Source of the DNA: Acytostelium subglobosum LB1
Lineage: Eukaryota; Evosea; Eumycetozoa; Acytosteliales; Acytosteliaceae
Reading direction: 5' to 3'
Length of the DNA stretch: 64,000 bases
NCBI RefSeq assembly: GCF_000787575.1
Contig: NW_012236529.1
Span: forward strand, 310,001-374,000
The position numbers and the translations under genes are program-made. Positions 1 to 10,326 of the stretch are shown piece by piece. Each line of letters begins with the position of its first letter. Positions within the stretch are counted from its first letter, which is position 1. Below the pieces are notes generated by a model that saw only the letters and a program-made list of their open reading frames with translations, was not told where the DNA came from and did not search any database.

Positions 1-1
1 C

Positions 2-1492
2 GTCGTGTCGATCCTGGAGAAGGCGATCCACGTCGAGCACCCCTCGTCGCTCATCGACGTGTACCGCAATGAGCTTGAGGAAATGGTCGAGAAGAGCATC
101 ATCAACCCACTGGGCAAGGACATCGAGACGGACCTGCGTCTACGCATCCACGCCTTCCTCAACGTCGAGGAGAAGGACCCATTCAAGAGTGGCATCCGCG
201 AGTTTGGCAAGTTCCTCGAGCTCAAGCCACTGCGCTTCTTTGACAAGACCATCGACATCAAGTCGCGCATTGAGCACTACCTCGACTCGACCTTCTACAA
301 CCTCAACACGGTGTCGCTATTTGACTGGAAGACCTACTCCGAGATGAGGAACATGGCCTTCTACAAGTACGGACTAAACCTGCTGGAGGTGCACTTGCCC
401 GGAGCCACACTCGAGCAGGGTCTCGACGTGCTGGAGATCATGAGGAACATCCACATCTTTGTCGCTCGCTACAACTACAACCTCAACAACCAGATCTTCA
501 TCCAGCGTTCATCCAACAGCAAGACGCTCAACACGATCAACATCACACACATTGCCAACTCGATCAGGACGCACGGCGCCGGTATCATGAACACCACCGT
601 CAACTTTGCCTTCCAGTACCTCAAGCAAAAGTTTGGCATCTTCTCCGAGTTCCTCTTTGACGATCACATCAAGTCACGTCTCTACAAGAACATCAAGTAC
701 TTCCGCGAGAACAAGGCCCAGCTGGACTCGATGTACCCCTACGAGCTGGCCATCGAGTTTGAGAAGGACCTACGTCAGCTCGGTCTGACCGAGGCGGGCC
801 AGAGCTTCCTCGATCAGTTCCGTGTGTTGGTCACCAACATTGGTAATGCCATGGGCTACATCCGTCTGGTGCGCTCGGGTGGTCTGCTGTACACCAGTAA
901 CGCCATCAAGTTTGTGCCCGACCTGAAGAAAATCCCCAACTTTGAGGAGCTGGTCAACAAGCACCAGCTGTCGGGCGAGACCCAGAACGCCTCCAAGAAC
1001 CTGGACAACGTCATTGAGAACCTTTCGGCCAACGTGTCCGAGGGCACAGAGTACTTCAAGATGCTGGTCACCGTGTTTGCCACCGAGTTCCGCAGTCTCA
1101 ACAACCAACATCTGCGCAACTTCTACGCGATCGTACCACCCCTCACCATCAACTTTGTCGAGCACATCATCAACGCCAAGGACAAGCTGTTCAAGAAGTC
1201 CAAGGCCATCGGAGCCGAGAGTCTGCAGTTCACTGACGATGGTTTTGCCATTGGTCTGGCCTACATTCTCAAGCTGCTCGATCAGAACAAGGAGTTTGAC
1301 TCGTTGCATTGGTTCGAGCGTGTCACCAAGAAGCACCAGGAGGACCAAGAGCGCATCCTCAAGGAGGGCAACATCCGTGGACTCAAAGAGGATCAGAACC
1401 AGCTGGCCATCAAGAAGGTGAAGAACATGCAGCAAGAGTTTGAACTCTTTAGGTATTCATTCAGTGGAGCACGTATATTCTTCAAGGATTAA
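2..1492 (+). CDS. washc4: WASH complex subunit 4 (SWIP), 3' part
   Basis: This is the C-terminal part of SWIP (KIAA1033/WASHC4), a scaffold of the pentameric WASH complex that activates Arp2/3 on endosomes and, in dictyostelids, on lysosomes. The gene is cut by the left edge: the frame is open from base 2 with no convincing start, so the N-terminal half lies outside. The roughly 495 residues seen align, from memory, with human SWIP along their whole length. Landmarks are NNQIFIQRSSNSKTLNTINI, HIANSIRTHGAGIMNTTVNF, EGTEYFKMLVTVFATEFRS and TDDGFAIGLAYILKLLDQ. No intron is visible in this part. The stop is TAA at 1490-1492. A convergent minus-strand gene ends about 160 bp downstream. The identification is firm because these blocks are specific to the SWIP family. 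Confidence 0.95.
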   Translation, partial: VVSILEKAIHVEHPSSLIDVYRNELEEMVEKSIINPLGKDIETDLRLRIHAFLNVEEKDPFKSGIREFGKFLELKPLRFFDKTIDIKSRIEHYLDSTFYNLNTVSLFDWKTYSEMRNMAFYKYGLNLLEVHLPGATLEQGLDVLEIMRNIHIFVARYNYNLNNQIFIQRSSNSKTLNTINITHIANSIRTHGAGIMNTTVNFAFQYLKQKFGIFSEFLFDDHIKSRLYKNIKYFRENKAQLDSMYPYELAIEFEKDLRQLGLTEAGQSFLDQFRVLVTNIGNAMGYIRLVRSGGLLYTSNAIKFVPDLKKIPNFEELVNKHQLSGETQNASKNLDNVIENLSANVSEGTEYFKMLVTVFATEFRSLNNQHLRNFYAIVPPLTINFVEHIINAKDKLFKKSKAIGAESLQFTDDGFAIGLAYILKLLDQNKEFDSLHWFERVTKKHQEDQERILKEGNIRGLKEDQNQLAIKKVKNMQQEFELFRYSFSGARIFFKD

Positions 1493-1650
1493 GTGAATTT
1501 TTGAAGTTGAAGCTGAAGTTGAATCAATCAATCAATCAATCCATTCAGCAAATCATTGTAATAACAATAATAACTTAGCAATGTTTACTTAATTAATGAT
1601 ATATCTCTTTGAAAGTTTGAAATGGAAGGTCTACTTAAATAATCAATCAA

Positions 1651-4239
1651 TCAATCATGGATGGTGATTGGAATGGTAAAACCTTCATGATTAATGTCTT
1701 TGATATAGATTGAGATGTATGTGAGCTTGGGAAAGATATGTGATTGTTTGAGGAGATTGGTAAGTGTGGACAACTGTTTGGCGAATCTTCCATCGAGTTG
1801 TGCCTTGATAACCTTTCCAATGTCATTGAGTTGGATGGTGAGTGAGCTGATTGGAGTGGACCAAGAATGACTATCAGGGAAAATTGACACCAAGTCTTCA
1901 ATATCTTGGATATTCAAAAACACCTTGAATGACTGTGCACGATTGTTGATAAAGAAGTTACGAATGATTCCATAGTCGACAATTGGTTTGAAGCACTTTG
2001 GTTCGGTGTAATGGAAGTTGGACACTTCCAGAAAGTGTGACAGGTGATCCAAATCAGAAATGTACTCCTTTGAGTTGAATGTAAGTGAGTAGAGTGGATA
2101 TCTCATTGGAAGTCTCATGAGATTTGAGTTGGATCGATTGCTATGAAATATGTAGTGTCTGGACACAATGGCATTGGTCTTGTTCTCAAACCATGTTGGA
2201 ATGAGAGGTAGTGTTGATTTCATCCAGAAATCAATCGTTTGGAGTCCACTCCTATCTTTGATGTAATGATCAAACATTACCTTGCATATATCTCCATCAA
2301 TCTGTTCCAATTTGAGTTGTTGTAGATCATCAACCATGTCTAAATCTTGAATATATAGTTTGGGTTCAATAGATGGACTGGAATAAAGTTGGACTGTACT
2401 TTGAATTAGTTGATCAATCTTGCGTTGTTGTTGTATTGTCCAATTCTGCATGGTGTTTTCACAATCTTCGAATGTTAAATGTCTGAGCTGTTGTCCAATA
2501 CCATTGACCAGAATAAATATTGGATTATATTCATATGAACATCGACCATAATATGGTATGGTCAAATGTATCAAACGATCCAAACATCTTGTGATGTGAC
2601 TTGATGGGATGAATAACAAGTCCAATGCATGTATATATAGTGGAGTGTCTTGGAACAGACATAATGGTGATCCAATATAATTGATTGGACTTCTGATCCT
2701 GATTGACTGGAGTTGAACATTGTTTGTGATTATCTGTGAGCATAGCTTGTGAAATTGTTTGTTAACCGATGCCAATGATAAAATCCTCTTTGAATGTAGT
2801 GGTCTAGCTCCATTTTCTTGTATACATAGTTCAAGTATACCTCTGAGTATATGCCATGAGAGTGATGACAAGTTTGTATGAAGTTGAAGTTGGGACTGGT
2901 TATGGGACTTGGGTTTGGGCTTGGAATTGGGCATAGTCCTTCGCCACAGAGTTTGAAGTTTGAACTCTTTCAACAGAATGAGTTGCTTGTCAAACTCATC
3001 TCCATTCACAAGATTGTCCAATAGTAAATGTTTGCAAAGCTTATAGTTGAAGCCAAGATGTTGGAGACAGTAGACATACTTGAGGAAATGGAACGTTGGG
3101 ACAATGGGTGGACAAACATCACTCAAGATCAGAAGTCTTTGAATGATATCCGCTGCCCTTGTCATAGACATGAATGACATGTCAAAGAGCGAAGTCGAGA
3201 ACTCTGGTGGGTTGTGAGTGTCCATCATAATGTCAATGAACTCTATCCATAATGACGATGGATCATTATCAGCAGCAGTAATTGATGCTGAACTGATAAA
3301 TGACCATACTTGATTATGGCGTGTGTCCAAGTACATGCCCAAAGAATACTTGAGCCTACAAAGTGCAGTAGAAAGTTGTTGTTGTGTATTGGCTATCAAT
3401 GATTGTTGTATGCACTTGATAAGAAGATCAATATTGCACCACTCCGTGGTCAGATTGTTGAAGTTGGCATCGAGATGATCCTTGATCCATGATTGTGGAC
3501 ATGAGTTTATGAACACTTGATTGAATGATAAGCATTCATTGTCATTGATATCATGTAATGCTAGAGAGGCAATCGCATAATCCAACCATATTTGTTCTTT
3601 GGTTAATTGATATACACCTAGTAGACCTCTGGCTATCTGGTCTTTGTTGGGACGACCGACAAAAATGTGAATGTTGACATGACGACGAAGATGTACATAT
3701 AATGATTGTGGAAGTGGCAGTCCACTGTCCATATAACATCCTGTTATTCCATCAAGTAGTATCAGGCCCTTATACATCTCACCTTGACTCATAACTGACA
3801 ATATGTACTCATTGTACAAGTCGTAGAACCTAAGTTATCATGTCAGTGTGATTGAGTGAGTGTGAGTGAAATAGTGATTGGNAATCATCCCATCCTTCAC
3901 CTTCCGTACCGACCTACCTTGGGGAATGATGTTCCCATGAGTCTGAGCAAGATGTTCTTGTTGAACATTAATAGTTTGGGAGACTTGAAGTACTTGGCAA
4001 AGTGTTGATCAATGTGATGAAGATGTGGAATGAAGATCTGGAACTTTGTGTAGAAATTGGGTAATTGATCATCCAAGAGCTCAACGATGATCCGTTGATG
4101 CTCCTCATTATCCTTATCTATTACCAAGCCAACAACATCACTCAATAGTCCCAGTACCCTACTTGATCGATCCAATCTTTCAATAGGCGCACTTTGGCAT
4201 GCTTGGACAATGAAGCTAAGGTATTCATGATTGAGTGAG

Positions 4240-4270
<31 letters not shown>

Positions 4271-5016
4271 GTGATGTACATACTTGAATGTGTCTAACTT
4301 GAGATCTGTGAATAACTTGTTGTTTGACTTGTCTTTGACTAGCAGTGCAAGATAGAGTAGTTTACCATTAGTTTTGGATGGTGATGGGTCCTCAGTGCCA
4401 AGGAACCATGATGTGAGCTCATTATCAACTTGTTGGAATCCAGGTGTAGTTGTGATGTTGTTGTACTCATCGATCAACTCTGTACAGCTGTCCAATGAGT
4501 TATATTCGAGTCTGTTATCGATGAACGATGTGATCAGATACTCTGAGTAGTGTGGAGTGAGTGCTCGACATTCACTTTTGGTCAAGCTTCCCGTCAGACT
4601 ATCCAAGAACACTCTTCCAAACAAGAATGATAGATGGCGCCAGTGATAATCAATAGATACCAATAGTAATAATGAGTTGACAATGTCAAACAGACCAACA
4701 CTGACACCTTCCAACTTTGATAACTTGGTCACATTGATGACTCCAAGTACCACATTATGTGTTATCCTACTCGAAGTAACGAATGTGATCCTTTCCAATA
4801 CTTTAGTTATATCACTGCGCACTGATGGTGTGTTTACAAACATCTTAATAGTTCATCATCAATCAGTCAGTCAGTCAGTCAGTAAGTGATTGATTGATTG
4901 ATCATTTGATCACGCGTGCAACATACCACCGCCAGTCTAGGAAGGGAATTGATGATGTCCACTGGGTTGATCAACTGATCAAGCCACCTTAATACATCAT
5001 CATGTACATGATCCAT
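1651..5016 (-). CDS. Large F-box-like protein, function unknown
   Basis: I do not recognise this protein. Four exons can be joined by splice sites and phase: 5016-4927, 4843-4284, 4215-3910 and 3829-1651, giving about 1044 residues. Start ATG is at 5016. The donor of the third intron is uncertain. The better-looking GTAGGT at 3917 breaks the frame, while GTACGG at 3909 keeps it (joining KVGR to FYDLYNEY). The intron also contains an undetermined base at 3882. About two thirds into the protein a stretch beginning LSWHILRGILELCI and running to SVNKQFHKLCSQI resembles an F-box followed by irregular leucine-rich segments, a common layout in dictyostelids. If so, it could be a substrate adaptor of an SCF ubiquitin ligase, but this is only inference. 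No signal peptide or membrane segment is evident. Confidence 0.6.
3882..3882. other. Undetermined base (n)
   Basis: A single n lies in the proposed third intron of the F-box-like gene. It marks uncertain sequence next to the splice junction whose phase is hardest to reconcile. Confidence 0.95.
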
Positions 5017-5131
5017 AATGTTAATATTTGTATAGTAGATTTACAAAGTGATTGATTGACCAAACAGTTGGATCAGGTGATGACCAAATTGATCAAAAAT
5101 TGTGAATAAAGGTGGAAAAGATATAAATTAT

Positions 5132-7127
5132 TTATTTAGACTTCTTTGATTGACTAAGTATACTCTTCTTCCTTGTATAATCGATGGCATATACTAATAA
5201 CAATGCCGTATGTATAATGTATACAGTCAACAAGAGTCCCAATATCATCTCTTGAGATTTGGATCCTCCTCTTCCAAGTTTCTGCATTTGTCTAATGTCC
5301 CAATACTTTATGATTGATTGATTGGTTGGTTGATTGAGGTTAGTGATTGAGTGAAGTTGGAATAGTTCCAGTGACTGACTGACCGATGGACTTACAATAA
5401 AGTTTGAACATAGTATTGATGATACTACTGCGGATATGATGTTGATGCTCATTTGACTTGTGTGAATGTTGGCCAAGGCAATGAATGAGAGACATAGTAA
5501 CTCAAAGGTGTATACAGTGTCAACTAATGAAGTGAGTACTAATGCCACCAGGTGGAAGAACATCAGACGGACGCCAAGTCTATTAAATCTTGATGTTTTT
5601 GTTGAATGGCGGTGATGTTGATGATGATGTCCTTGTGTTTGTCTTGTCTCCAACTCAGATTGAGTAGTCGTCGTCTGAGTCTGAGTCTGTTGTCTGTCTG
5701 ATTCATCATCCATCATTGCATCGGCACTTGCACTTGCACTTTGAATAACAGTCGTCCTGTATTCCTGGAAGGATGTGAAGTAACTTTTGGGAAAGGATTG
5801 GCGAGTGAGTGATTGAGTGATTGAGCGTGCAGGGGAAAGGGTTGCCGACAACCTACATCCATGTGATCATCATAAGTATGAGTGATAGTAGCTCAAAGTA
5901 TCCGAGTGTGATTGGTCCGATGGCAAGGTACTGAGCGTGTCCAGAGAAGATGGTTTCAAAGAGACTGGTGAGCAATGAGAGAATGAATCGATAGAGTGGG
6001 TTCTGGGGCGAGGGCTCGTCCAAGACATTGAGTCTCAAATGCTCAGGGATGGACTCGTCGCCACATGTGCTCATCAGGAACTCGACCACAATCTTTGCCG
6101 TGTCGGACAGTGCGTCCGCGTCCAGATTGGACGGCTGGTCAGTGATCTTGTGATAGTCGGCGTTGTGTCCATAGAACACGTCCAAGTCTGTCAGCAGCAC
6201 GGATGGTACGCCCGCCCAGACAAAGGGACCGTCGTCGCTGAGGAATGGGATTGAGAGGAGGTGATAACGATGCGCCTGATACAGCAGTGTGAGTGGCAGG
6301 CTTGGATTTCCCACCGATATACCATCCTGGCGAACGCGGTGTGCCGCTGTGATCACATGATCGACGATCCAGCGTGGCGAGAACAAGGTCTTTTGTTTGT
6401 GCTCGTATGGATATGTTTGAATAATTGGACCTGATGACAGTCGATGTCCAATCGCGTCCACATCGAGGAAGTAGGCGAATTGTCCGCGCGGACTCTTGGT
6501 GACGCGCAGATGATCGACCAGTGACTTGGAGCCAAGCGCGCCAGGTTCCTCCTGATCAAAGAAGACAAACATGAATGGAGTCTGCTCCTCGAACGACAGC
6601 TTCTGCTGCAGCTTGAACAGAACGCCAATGGCTTCGATCAAAAGGCCCGTGCCAGCCAGGTTGTCGTGCGCGCCCGACGTGCCATTGATGCCCCAGTGAA
6701 CAGTGTCGTAGTGCGCGCCAATGATGCGCACGGGACGCGACGGGTGCAGCTCCGTCGTGTTGGTCCACACAATGATGTTGATGCCCGTCCAAGAGGTGGT
6801 GGTGATGTTCTTGCCGCTGGCCTTGCGCTCAGTCCACTCGAAGCGATTCCAGATGATGTTGTCGGCGGGCAGGCCCATCTGCATGAGGGAGTCTTTGACA
6901 TAGTCGCGTGCCAGACTCCTGCTCTCCTCATAAACAAATCTCGAATTACCAATATCAATCAATCTCTCTGTATGTCTTATTATCTTTATCGGATCAATCA
7001 AAGTATCCTCTTCAAACGATGATGTTGCCTCCAACAATCTTGAAGATGAAGGTAATACCGTTACCGAACTATATCTTGAATAAATGAATAACAATGCTAA
7101 TATACATATTATATGTGTCGGTCTCAT
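5132..7127 (-). CDS. M28 family metallopeptidase with C-terminal membrane segments
   Basis: A zinc-dependent peptidase of family M28 (aminopeptidase / ERMP1-like). Three exons, 7127-5857, 5783-5396 and 5305-5132, fit phase and give about 610 residues. Residues 1-20 form a hydrophobic signal or anchor. The M28 metal ligands are visible: His139 and Asp141 in GAHYDT, Asp155 in DNLAG, Glu193/Glu194 in DQEEPGALG, an Asp in LDVDAIGH, and a late His in FYGHNADYHK. After the catalytic domain come several hydrophobic segments (for example LGYFELLSLILMMITW, RLMFFHLVALVLTSLVDTVY and MILGLLLTVYIIHTALLLVY) and a Lys/Ser-rich tail. This recalls ERMP1-type peptidases anchored in the endoplasmic reticulum, though with fewer spans. 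A Gln/Thr/His-rich loop lies between spans. It is divergently oriented to the eEF1B gene, with about 280 bp before the first probable UTR exon. Substrate unknown. Confidence 0.85.
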
Positions 7128-7604
7128 TATTATTATATATATATAATATCTATTATCTCTTTGTATCTATGTATGATGTAATTATAGAAGAATTGACCAA
7201 GTCAATAATTTGAGCGAGGGTATGTCTGAGAGGGCAAGTAAGTGTGTTGGGGTTGATGTTCAACATGATCTTTGACTTCCCCCAATAGCAGTAACGTTAT
7301 ATAAAGTTCGAATCAAGTCGAGATCTTGACCAGATACCCCAAAAACACGGTGTTTTTAAATTGAATTTTTAAATATTTTAAAAGGAAATAAATTTAATTT
7401 GAGCGACACATAGTGAGTGACTGTCCTCACACAGTCCCGAGCAGATTCTCTCGACTCTCTCACTCACACACCCTCCCTCACTCAGTCCACTCCACTCTCT
7501 CGAGTTGGACTTTGTCTAACTTGCTTGTGCTTCTACTTCACTTGTGCACTCAACATCACAACCATCTCATATACTTCATATACTTTATATACTCTCTCAT
7601 AAAG
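7128..7604. promoter_or_regulatory. Divergent promoter region and 5'-UTR exon of eEF1B
   Basis: There is no coding gene here. The segment separates the start of the minus-strand M28 gene from the plus-strand elongation factor gene and must hold both promoters. The part from about 7400 is C/T-rich and ends in AAAG followed by GTGAGT at 7605, so it is probably the untranslated first exon of eEF1B. A short inverted repeat, AAAAACAC/GTGTTTTT, lies near 7340-7360. Confidence 0.5.
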
Positions 7605-7880
7605 GTGAGTAACATTACTACAAACTACCATCAATCAAATACAACTACATCATTCAACTACAACTACAATAATAATGGCGAACTTTTGTGAAATGAATGA
7701 AACAACGAACATAAACAGTGAAAGAATGAATGAATGGATGAATGAATGAACTTTGTGAACATCACTTCACCAACATTACATTCAAACAATGACACCTATG
7801 ATTGATTGTATGTTGGTTGTTTGTGTCGCTCAGAGGCAGCGATTATCTTTGTGTGTGCTCGACAGATGTACTTAAAATTT

Positions 7881-7888
7881 TCCCATAA
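7881..7888 (+). promoter_or_regulatory. DUSE-like element TCCCATAA
   Basis: The octamer matches, from memory, the Dictyostelium upstream sequence element found about 60 bp before many small non-coding RNA genes. A TTTGTGTGTG run lies about 30 bp upstream, like the TGTG box reported beside it. The predicted RNA start would fall near 7945-7950. An octamer can arise by chance, so this is tentative. Confidence 0.35.
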
Positions 7889-7938
7889 CATTCGCGGATA
7901 TACAACTCGTCGTAGCGAATGACTACAGGCAGATCATC

Positions 7939-7958
7939 GATTGGCAAGCTTGCCAATC
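7939..7958. repeat. Perfect 20-bp palindrome
   Basis: GATTGGCAAGCTTGCCAATC reads the same on both strands. It lies inside the eEF1B leader intron, at the expected start distance from the DUSE-like box. A second AAGCTT about 45 bp downstream could pair with its centre and close a loop of about 50 nt. Confidence 0.9.
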
Positions 7959-8191
7959 ACTCACCCTCACCTTGTTCATTCAACATTATAAGCTTATTCC
8001 AACAAACAACCAACAAACCTTTATACACAAATAATCATCATGAGAAGCTAGCAAGAAGTAATAATATATTAACATTTACCTCTCTCCTTCCAACTCCCTC
8101 CCTCTCTTATATTCTCAACCAATCATCAATCATCAACGCGATAATAATCAATTAACGATAACATCAACAAAAAAAAACAAACAGGATCATA

Positions 8192-8854
8192 ATGCCATCA
8201 TTCGCTGATTTGACAACTGAGTCTGGCCTCAAGAGCCTCAACGAGTACTTGCAAGACAAGACTTACATTGTTGGCTTCGTCCCATCCACTGCTGATGTCC
8301 AGGCCTTCACCATGGTCGGTGCCACCGCCCCATGTGCCACCAAGTACCCACACGCCAACAGATGGTACGTCACCATCCAGTCTTACTCTGCCACCGAGAG
8401 AGCCGCCTTTGAGACTGTCAGCGAGACCGTGACCATCGTCGCCGCCGCCGCCCCAGCTGCCAAGCCCGCCGCTGACGACGATGATGTCGACCTCTTTGGT
8501 GATGATGATGATGCTGAGTACGAGAAGCAGTTGGAGGAGCGCCGCAAGGCTGCCGAGGCCCTGAAGAAGCCAAAGGAGAAGGTCATTGCCAAGTCCACCA
8601 TCATGCTCGACGTCAAGCCATGGGATGACACCACCGATATGGCCGAGCTCGAGAAGTGCGTCCGTTCCGTCCAGATGGACGGTCTCGTCTGGGGTGCCTC
8701 CAAGTTGATCCCAGTCGGCTACGGTATCAAGAAGCTCTCGATCAACTGTGTCGTCGTCGACGAGTTGGTGTCCACCGACGTCCTTGAGGAGCAGATCTGT
8801 GGTTTCGAGGACTACGTTCAGAGCATGGATGTCACTGCCTTCAACAAGATCTAA
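8192..8854 (+). CDS. efa1B: Elongation factor 1-beta (eEF1B alpha subunit)
   Basis: A 220-residue guanine-nucleotide exchange subunit that recharges eEF1A with GTP during translation. Residues 1-60 form the GST-C-like N-terminal region ([15 protein letters not shown], then PSTADVQAF). An Ala/Pro linker follows, then the acidic [13 protein letters not shown] block near residue 100. The C-terminal EF1-guanine exchange domain contains [33 protein letters not shown] and ends DVTAFNKI. Length and order match the family. The coding sequence is uninterrupted and strongly biased to C-ending codons, as expected for a highly expressed gene. The start ATG follows a leader intron. The call is secure. Confidence 0.97.
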   Translation: MPSFADLTTESGLKSLNEYLQDKTYIVGFVPSTADVQAFTMVGATAPCATKYPHANRWYVTIQSYSATERAAFETVSETVTIVAAAAPAAKPAADDDDVDLFGDDDDAEYEKQLEERRKAAEALKKPKEKVIAKSTIMLDVKPWDDTTDMAELEKCVRSVQMDGLVWGASKLIPVGYGIKKLSINCVVVDELVSTDVLEEQICGFEDYVQSMDVTAFNKI

Positions 8855-9268
8855 GCGCAGTAGTACTTCTCTTTTCTTAAAACAAAGGACCAGGCTCATT
8901 TAAACATATTATAGTATCATCTCCCCCTTTACTTCCTTCTTCTTCCGTTTTCCATCTTCCCTTTGTCATCACAACTTCAACAATCAATTTTGATCAATAT
9001 GTTTGATGTCCATCAATGGTATATAATACCGATGATACTTGATGGATATTAGATGGAGTATCCTTTCCCTGTCCATCAACACTCACTTAATCATTCAAGT
9101 TGTTGATCATCAAACTTGAATTCAAACTTCCAGGGTTACAAATTGAAAATTCAAGTTACAGGCCTCAGAGTGGCAGGCCTCCTCCGCCCTGAGTGAGCCT
9201 TATTTAACAATCCTATAGGATTGTATTACTGATTAATCATACTTATAATAATAATAATCATAATAATA
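8855..9268. other. Intergenic region with a G/C-rich patch
   Basis: The 3' UTR of eEF1B is followed by an AT-rich spacer. A distinctly G/C-rich patch at about 9155-9210 contains two AGGCCTC blocks (GCAGGCCTCC in the second) and a CTGAGTGAGCCTT that could pair with the first. Nothing codes here. Confidence 0.5.
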
Positions 9269-10097
9269 ATGAATACTATTGAAAAGGAAGAGCATCAACA
9301 ACAACTACTTACAAATGAAGAACAACTTGCATTAATTGAGAAGATATTGTCCGATACTTTATTGGTTGGTGATGATGAAGTCGAAGACGAGTACAGGAAA
9401 GATATATCACCATCATTATTACCACCATCAACTCCATACATCTTCAACTATAATCCACCAGCACCATCATTCTATTCTCCACAATTGTGGCAGCCTACTA
9501 TTGCTCCAATGATTAGTTTCGACAGATTATTAGTAGAATACTTTGAAGATGATTGTACTTATTGTATCGCCATACTCGAATCAATGGGTATTGTAACAAT
9601 GGAACAATTGGCATTGGCTGACAACTTAGATACCATTGAGTGTCTTGGTGAGGATATTGATGAGATCAACAACATCTACTCACTTCAAACAGTTGTTCAA
9701 GACCTACTGATTGAACAATATAAATGGACACACTTCATCAAAGGTCAATACAACTCTTATAATGTTAACAAGTTCTCATCTACAATGAGTAAGTAATGTT
9801 ATTATTATAATATTGAAATTATTTATTAATTAATTCCAAAATAGTCCTCCGAGGATTTACAGATGAGGACAATTTATTATTATCATCGAGTGGAATATAT
9901 ACAATTGACCAATTCAGTTCAATACTAGATACCAATACTCTATCACTGGTATGTATATATATTTGATCATTCAATCAATCTCAATCTCAATCAATCAATC
10001 AATCAAACTAACACTAAATATAAAGTCACCCAAGATGACTTACTATTGTAAAATGGCAAAGAAGGTTGTCAAAGGAGATATACCAATCAAGAAGTGA
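9269..10097 (+). CDS. Hypothetical protein, 231 residues
   Basis: I do not recognise this gene. Exons 9269-9788, 9845-9948 and 10026-10097 join in phase with standard GT-AG introns and give about 231 residues ending in KKVVKGDIPIKK. The N-terminal third is rich in Glu/Asp and then Pro/Tyr. The middle, from about SFDRLLVEYFEDDC to TVVQDLLIEQY, is predicted helical, and its pattern LESMGIVTMEQLALADNLD resembles a SAM-like helical bundle. This would suggest protein interaction, but the match is weak. No signal peptide or membrane segment is present. Three properly phased exons argue for a real gene. Confidence 0.6.
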
Positions 10098-10326
10098 TAT
10101 ATCCACAAGAACATCAATCAACATCATTTATTAATTAAACATTCGCTGAACTTCAAAAAACAATCATTCAAACCCATCTGGGTTCTCTCAATCCCGATCT
10201 TTTTTATAAATCAAGACACCTCTTCACACTTCAGATTCTTTTTCCTTTTCCATAAGTTGCTGTCACTCCTTCAACTTCAATGACTTCACTCCTCTCATAC
10301 TCTTACTCGCACATGACAGATAGATA

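Larger units (their letters stand above)
7605..8184 (+). other. Intron in the 5' UTR of eEF1B (580 nt)
   Basis: The donor GTGAGT at 7605 and acceptor ACAG at 8181-8184 leave only seven untranslated bases before the ATG at 8192. At 580 nt the intron is several times longer than the other introns in this window. It contains a DUSE-like box, a TGTG run and a 20-bp palindrome. Long leader introns in highly expressed translation genes are a known eukaryotic pattern. The assignment rests on splice consensus and the lack of a long reading frame. Confidence 0.6.

Noticed and set aside
770-1435. Long open frame antisense to SWIP
   Set aside because: It is a shadow of the strongly biased SWIP codons; its translation is Leu/Val/Asp-rich with no family resemblance.
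8198-8899. Open frame antisense to eEF1B (233 codons)
   Set aside because: It mirrors the eEF1B coding sequence exactly and has no independent start context or family.
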